Below, piece after piece: positions 51,714-55,964 of a stretch of 55,964 bases of DNA. The position numbers and the translations under genes were made by a program. Within the stretch, counting starts at the first letter, position 1. The number at the start of each line of letters is the position of its first letter. Source of the DNA: JAJRPT01 sp964465945 (lineage in GTDB: Bacteria > Bacteroidota > Ignavibacteria > Kapaibacteriales > UBA2268); the NCBI GenBank assembly GCA_964465945.1, contig CAYXMM010000017.1:1-55964 (forward strand). Direction: 5' to 3'. The notes beneath the pieces were generated by a model. That model was given only the letters and a program-made list of their open reading frames with translations, was not told the DNA's origin and did not search any database.

Positions 51714-52981
51714 TGAAGTTATTAATAGAAATACTTGAAAACTTTAGAATGTCATTTGAAGCTATGATTGCAAGCCCTTTGCGATCTTTTTTAGCAAGTT
51801 TAGGCGTAATGGTAGGTATTTCTATTGTGATTTTAATGGGCTGGCTATTAGATGGACTTGATAATTCATTCCAGAAAACCTTTGAAATTATCGGTGCAGA
51901 TATGATTTTCGTTGATAAGTGGGATTGGACTGGCAGTAAATCTTGGGATTTATTAAAGAATAGAAAAGACCTAACATTAGACCAAGCGATCGCATTAAAA
52001 GAACAACACCATAGCGCTGAATTAATTGTTCCAAATTTTAACAAATGGGGACAATCTATAACCTATAATAATAATTCCGTTGAAGAAATGAGCGTCGTAG
52101 GCGCACCATCCGAAAATAGATTTACACCCGTTGGAGAACTACTCAAAGGACGTTACTACAATGAATTTGAAGAAAGTCAAGGTAATTACGTTGTTGTAAT
52201 AGGATATAATATTTACAAAAACTTATTCCCTGATGGCGATGCAATAGGTAGAATCGTGAAAATTAGTTCAAGGAAATACGAAGTAATCGGAGTTGTGAAA
52301 AAGCGCGGAACTTTCATCTTTGACTTCATAGACAATCAAAATTTCATTCCAATGACAAACTTTATTAAAGTATATGGAGCTAAAGGAAGGTCAATAAGCA
52401 TTGGGGTGAAAGCTGGAAATAAAGATAAATTAGAAGAAGTCAGAATTGAAACCGAAGGACTAATGCGAACTATCAGAAACATAAAACCAGGAGCAATCAA
52501 CGATTTTTCAATTAACGAGGCAAAAGCTTTTGAAGAATCAATCGCAAAAATTAGAAGTTATATATGGATCGCTGGTATCTTACTCACAATGCTTTCATTC
52601 ATTGTAGGTATAATAGGGATAATGAACATTATGTTTGTATCTGTTACCGAAAGAACCAAAGAAATAGGTATCAGAAAATCTATGGGAGCAAAAAAAAGAA
52701 GTATCTGGACACAATTTTTAGTCGAATCCTCAACTCTAACCTTACTCGGTGCAATCGCATCTATTATAATATGTACCGCGTTAATCAATATTGCAAGAAT
52801 TGTTATCGTGGCAGTCGCCCCAAATTTTAGCGATGTAGTAGAATTTTTTCCCCCATACTTATCCCTTGACTTAGTAATTATTGCAACCATAGTCTCAATA
52901 ATATTAGGAGTTTTTGCCGGCTTAATTCCAGCAATTAGAGCTTCCAACCTCGACCCAGTAACAGCATTGAGGTCAGAGTAA
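51713..52981 (+). CDS. MacB/FtsX-family ABC permease 1
   Basis: A 422-residue permease with the four-span FtsX layout. The first span lies near residues 18-35 (SPLRSFLASLGVMVGISIVILMGW), followed by a large MacB_PCD periplasmic domain (SVVGAPSENRF ... ). Three C-terminal spans follow (YIWIAGILLTMLSFIVGIIGIMNIMFVSV TERTKEIGIRKSMGA..., VAGLIPAIRASNLDPVTALR). The TERTKEIGIRK coupling segment is intact. It overlaps its neighbours by one base on each side. Confidence 0.9.
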   Translation: MKLLIEILENFRMSFEAMIASPLRSFLASLGVMVGISIVILMGWLLDGLDNSFQKTFEIIGADMIFVDKWDWTGSKSWDLLKNRKDLTLDQAIALKEQHHSAELIVPNFNKWGQSITYNNNSVEEMSVVGAPSENRFTPVGELLKGRYYNEFEESQGNYVVVIGYNIYKNLFPDGDAIGRIVKISSRKYEVIGVVKKRGTFIFDFIDNQNFIPMTNFIKVYGAKGRSISIGVKAGNKDKLEEVRIETEGLMRTIRNIKPGAINDFSINEAKAFEESIAKIRSYIWIAGILLTMLSFIVGIIGIMNIMFVSVTERTKEIGIRKSMGAKKRSIWTQFLVESSTLTLLGAIASIIICTALINIARIVIVAVAPNFSDVVEFFPPYLSLDLVIIATIVSIILGVFAGLIPAIRASNLDPVTALRSE

Positions 52982-54210
52982 TGAATATTTTTGAATCAAT
53001 ATTGCAAGCATTTAGCACAATTAGAGAAAATAAATTAAGGTCCGGATTAATCTTACTAAGTATATCTATAGGAGTATTTGCTATTTTTGGAGCAGGAACA
53101 TTTGTAACCGCACTAAAAAACACAGTAAGCAACGAAGTATCAGAATTAGGCGAAAATACATTCCAAATCACAAGGACACCATCAGTTCAAATGGGGAGAC
53201 ACTCTTTCCGAATGTATAGAAATAGACCCAAAATAACATACTCAGACGTAGAAGACTTAAAATCAAGAATCACAACGACCCCTTATATAAGTGCTTCAGC
53301 AAGTAGTAATGCTAAAATTATTAAATCAAGATATATCTCCTCCGACCCAGATGTTTCATTATATGGTGTAGATGAAAATTACTTTATAAATAATAATTTC
53401 GATGTTGAAGAAGGAAGAATAATCACCCAACAAGATCTGCAACTTAGAAACAATGTTGCTGTAATCGGAACAGATATAATCAAGAAAATATTCCCGACAA
53501 TGAATGTAATTGGAGAGAAAATCACAATCGACAATCAACAATTTGAAATCGTAGGTATACTAAAAGAAAAAGGAGCTGTCTTAGGTAGGAGTCAAGATAA
53601 CAAAGTAATAGTTCCAATTAACATCTATTTAAAATACTACACAGAATGGTGGCAATCTGTTGATATAACTATCAAAGCAGTGGATAACATCTTTCTAACA
53701 GAAACAATAGATGAAAGCATAGGTGCTATGAGAATAATCAGAAACTTAAAGCCATGGGAAGAAAACAATTTTGAACTCGAAACAAACAGCACTGTGAGTG
53801 AGCAATTCAGCGGATTAACAAACTTTTTAACTATCTTTGGAATGCTGATTGGCTTTTTCACCCTTGTTGCTGCTGGAATTGGAATAACAAACATAATGTT
53901 AATCACTGTTAAAGAAAGGACAAGAGAAATAGGAATACGAATGGCAGTAGGGGCGAAAAGACAATGGATCCTATTTCAATTTATAATAGAAACAATTACA
54001 ATCTGTCAAATTGGAGGAATAATTGGGATAATAATGGGCTTAATAGTAGTTAGTTTGGCTTCAATATTCGCAGGTTTAGCTTTTACTATACCAATAGATT
54101 GGCTTATATACTCAATAATAATAGCAACAATTTTGGGATTACTTTCGGGCTACTATCCCGCATACAAAGCATCAAAACTTGACCCAATAGAAGCATTAAG
54201 ATACGAATAA
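52981..54210 (+). CDS. MacB/FtsX-family ABC permease 2
   Basis: A 409-residue paralogue of the preceding permease: N-terminal ENKLRSGLILLSISIGVFAIFGAGTF, a periplasmic MacB_PCD domain (SLYGVDENYF ... ), then three spans with GIGITNIMLITVKERTREIGIRMAVGA and YPAYKASKLDPIEALRYE. Two different permease subunits with one ATPase imply a heterodimeric MacB-type pump. The substrate (antibiotic, lipopeptide or lipoprotein) cannot be told from the sequence. Confidence 0.9.
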   Translation: MNIFESILQAFSTIRENKLRSGLILLSISIGVFAIFGAGTFVTALKNTVSNEVSELGENTFQITRTPSVQMGRHSFRMYRNRPKITYSDVEDLKSRITTTPYISASASSNAKIIKSRYISSDPDVSLYGVDENYFINNNFDVEEGRIITQQDLQLRNNVAVIGTDIIKKIFPTMNVIGEKITIDNQQFEIVGILKEKGAVLGRSQDNKVIVPINIYLKYYTEWWQSVDITIKAVDNIFLTETIDESIGAMRIIRNLKPWEENNFELETNSTVSEQFSGLTNFLTIFGMLIGFFTLVAAGIGITNIMLITVKERTREIGIRMAVGAKRQWILFQFIIETITICQIGGIIGIIMGLIVVSLASIFAGLAFTIPIDWLIYSIIIATILGLLSGYYPAYKASKLDPIEALRYE

Positions 54211-54218
54211 AGGAAAAA

Positions 54219-54497
54219 ATGGAAGAAATACTATTAGCAATATTTATAATTAGCATCAAATTCGGAATATCAGTCATAATTCTGAAAACATTACCAGAAA
54301 ACAAAAATAAGCTACTAATGTTTAGGTACTTTTTATTAATAACAATAAAGAACTTACTAATATTCGCATTAGTGATATACTATATACAGCAAAGTCAATA
54401 TGACAGTATGCTTTTTTATGGAGCATTATTAGTTTCATACATAGTTTATCTGCCATTAGAGCTAAACTATACAAGGAAATACTTCGCAAAAAAATAG
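54219..54497 (+). CDS. Small multi-pass membrane protein closing the efflux operon
   Basis: 92 residues with about three hydrophobic segments (LLAIFIISIKFGISVIIL, FRYFLLITIKNLLIFALVIYYI, SMLFYGALLVSYIVYLPL) and a short basic tail. No family is recognised. It lies eight bases after permease 2 with an AGGAAAAA ribosome-like stretch, so it is co-transcribed with the pump. Confidence 0.6.
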   Translation: MEEILLAIFIISIKFGISVIILKTLPENKNKLLMFRYFLLITIKNLLIFALVIYYIQQSQYDSMLFYGALLVSYIVYLPLELNYTRKYFAKK

Positions 54498-54707
54498 ATA
54501 TTTTGGATAGTAAACTCAACATTTGCTAAATAATCTACTCTAATATTTAGAAAAAGTAGAAAGAATAATTTTAGCAAAATCAAGATTATCGACTTATTAA
54601 CAAAAAAACTTTAAAATTATTAATTTCGATAAAAACATATAATAAAGAGAATTATTGAAATTAATTAAAAGTCATCTTAAATAAATTTAAACTTTTTTTA
54701 AAAATAA

Positions 54708-54739
54708 TTTGGAAGTAATATAAAATACCCTTAATATTG
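54708..54739 (+). promoter_or_regulatory. rrn promoter P1 (weak match)
   Basis: TTTG at 54708-54711, 20-base spacer, TAATATTG at 54732-54739 (one mismatch to TAnnTTTG). Farthest upstream of four. Bases 54498-54700 show nothing else. Confidence 0.45.
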
Positions 54740-54790
54740 TATTCTAACTCGTTCACGAAACAAAAAAGTTCTTAAAAATTAAAAATAAAA

Positions 54791-54822
54791 TTTGGTTAAT
54801 AAAAGAAAGTTATTTAATTTTG
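54791..54822 (+). promoter_or_regulatory. rrn promoter P2
   Basis: TTTG at 54791-54794, 20-base spacer, TAATTTTG at 54815-54822, an exact TAnnTTTG match. Confidence 0.7.
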
Positions 54823-54903
54823 CTTTCCAAATTCAAACGAAACAGAAATAATAAATTCTAAATTTGTAAGAATAGATTTTTTTAAAAAATAATAAAATAA
54901 AAT

Positions 54904-54936
54904 TTGGATTGTATTATAAAAGTTTCTTAATTTTGA
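54904..54936 (+). promoter_or_regulatory. rrn promoter P3
   Basis: TTTG at 54904-54907, 21-base spacer, TAATTTTG at 54929-54936. The surrounding ~40 bases are identical to those at P4, 120 bases downstream. Confidence 0.72.
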
Positions 54937-55023
54937 AGTCTTTCCGAAACGGAAAAGAAAAAAGTTCTAAAGAAAATATAAATTGTGTTCAACAAAAAAT
55001 ATTTTCAAAATAATAAAATAAAA

Positions 55024-55056
55024 TTTGGATTGTATTATAAAAGTTTCTTAATTTTG
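55024..55056 (+). promoter_or_regulatory. rrn promoter P4
   Basis: TTTG at 55024-55027, 21-base spacer, TAATTTTG at 55049-55056. Nearest to 16S; transcription would start about 130 bases before the mature 5' end. Confidence 0.72.
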
Positions 55057-55096
55057 TAATCCATTTTGAAACGAAACAAAAAATGTAGTTTTAAAA

Positions 55097-55112
55097 AGTT
55101 CTTTGAAAATTT
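55097..55112 (+). promoter_or_regulatory. rrn leader boxA-like antitermination element
   Basis: AGTTCTTTGAAAATTT between P4 and 16S resembles the conserved leader element before Bacteroidota rRNA operons. Partial copies of AAAGTTCT also occur near 54770 and 54962, between the promoters. Confidence 0.4.
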
Positions 55113-55192
55113 AACATATAAAAATAGAGAATGTACTTTAAGGTCAATTAGCTTTGAGTTCAAACTTGAAATTAAAATTAATTTAATTTATT

Positions 55193-55964
<772 letters not shown>

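Overview
The window looks like a piece of an AT-rich draft genome from the Bacteroidota/Chlorobiota side of the FCB group, possibly an Ignavibacteria- or Kapabacteria-like lineage. The signs are a C-terminal type IX secretion (T9SS) sorting domain on the large secreted protein, OmpA/BamA-type envelope genes, promoters of the TTTG/TAnnTTTG type before the rRNA operon, and the 5' part of a 16S rRNA gene at the right edge. A run of 100 N (22846-22945) inside a tandem repeat shows that this is an assembled scaffold.

Layout. 0-13.3 kb is mostly housekeeping: an iron-binding lipoprotein, a DUF2007 protein, ribosomal protein S21, RqcH/NFACT, a GlmU-like uridylyltransferase joined to methylmalonyl-CoA epimerase, a biotin carboxylase/MarR pair, LpxH, and an overlapping birA-coaX-glycosyltransferase run. 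13.3-20.3 kb is envelope and secretion: an acyl carrier protein with an orphan ligase tail, a giant SBBP/lectin/T9SS protein, a NodB-like deacetylase, a membrane protein and a BamA-like barrel. 20.3-24.6 kb is accessory: a Fic protein between ~128-bp direct repeats, an anchored DNA/RNA nuclease, and an AAA/DUF4143 ATPase bracketed by a 33-bp tandem array. 24.6-28 kb holds rpiB, folE and a tandem-OmpA protein.

28-35 kb (minus strand) is a Mu-like phage head module (protease/scaffold, major capsid, cement, DUF1320, lysis-type genes, DUF935 portal) with no visible terminase, tail or transposase. It is followed by a dead restriction-modification (R-M) pair: the Dam-type methylase and the nuclease each carry a nonsense codon plus a frameshift. 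35-41.9 kb is a defence island: a type IIG R-M enzyme with palindromic repeat elements inserted in frame, a membrane coiled-coil protein and an HNH nuclease in the same operon, a ~287-bp macro-repeat array, DinD, and the tail of a second IIG gene. 42-45 kb has pepF and recF. 45-47.4 kb is a second, intact-looking type II R-M system framed by a perfect 51-bp direct repeat. 47.7-54.5 kb is a TolC-RDD-MacA-ABC-FtsX-FtsX efflux operon. 54.5 kb to the end is an rRNA leader with four tandem promoters and the start of 16S rRNA.

Several families of short GC-rich palindromic repeats are scattered in the gaps and have entered reading frames. Best candidates for undescribed biology: the membrane coiled-coil/HNH pair next to the IIG enzyme, the repeat insertion between the catalytic residues of that enzyme's nuclease, the 33-bp array/ATPase unit, the terminase-less head module, and the R-M system inserted with a 51-bp duplication. 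All functions are read from motifs and recalled families; no search was run.
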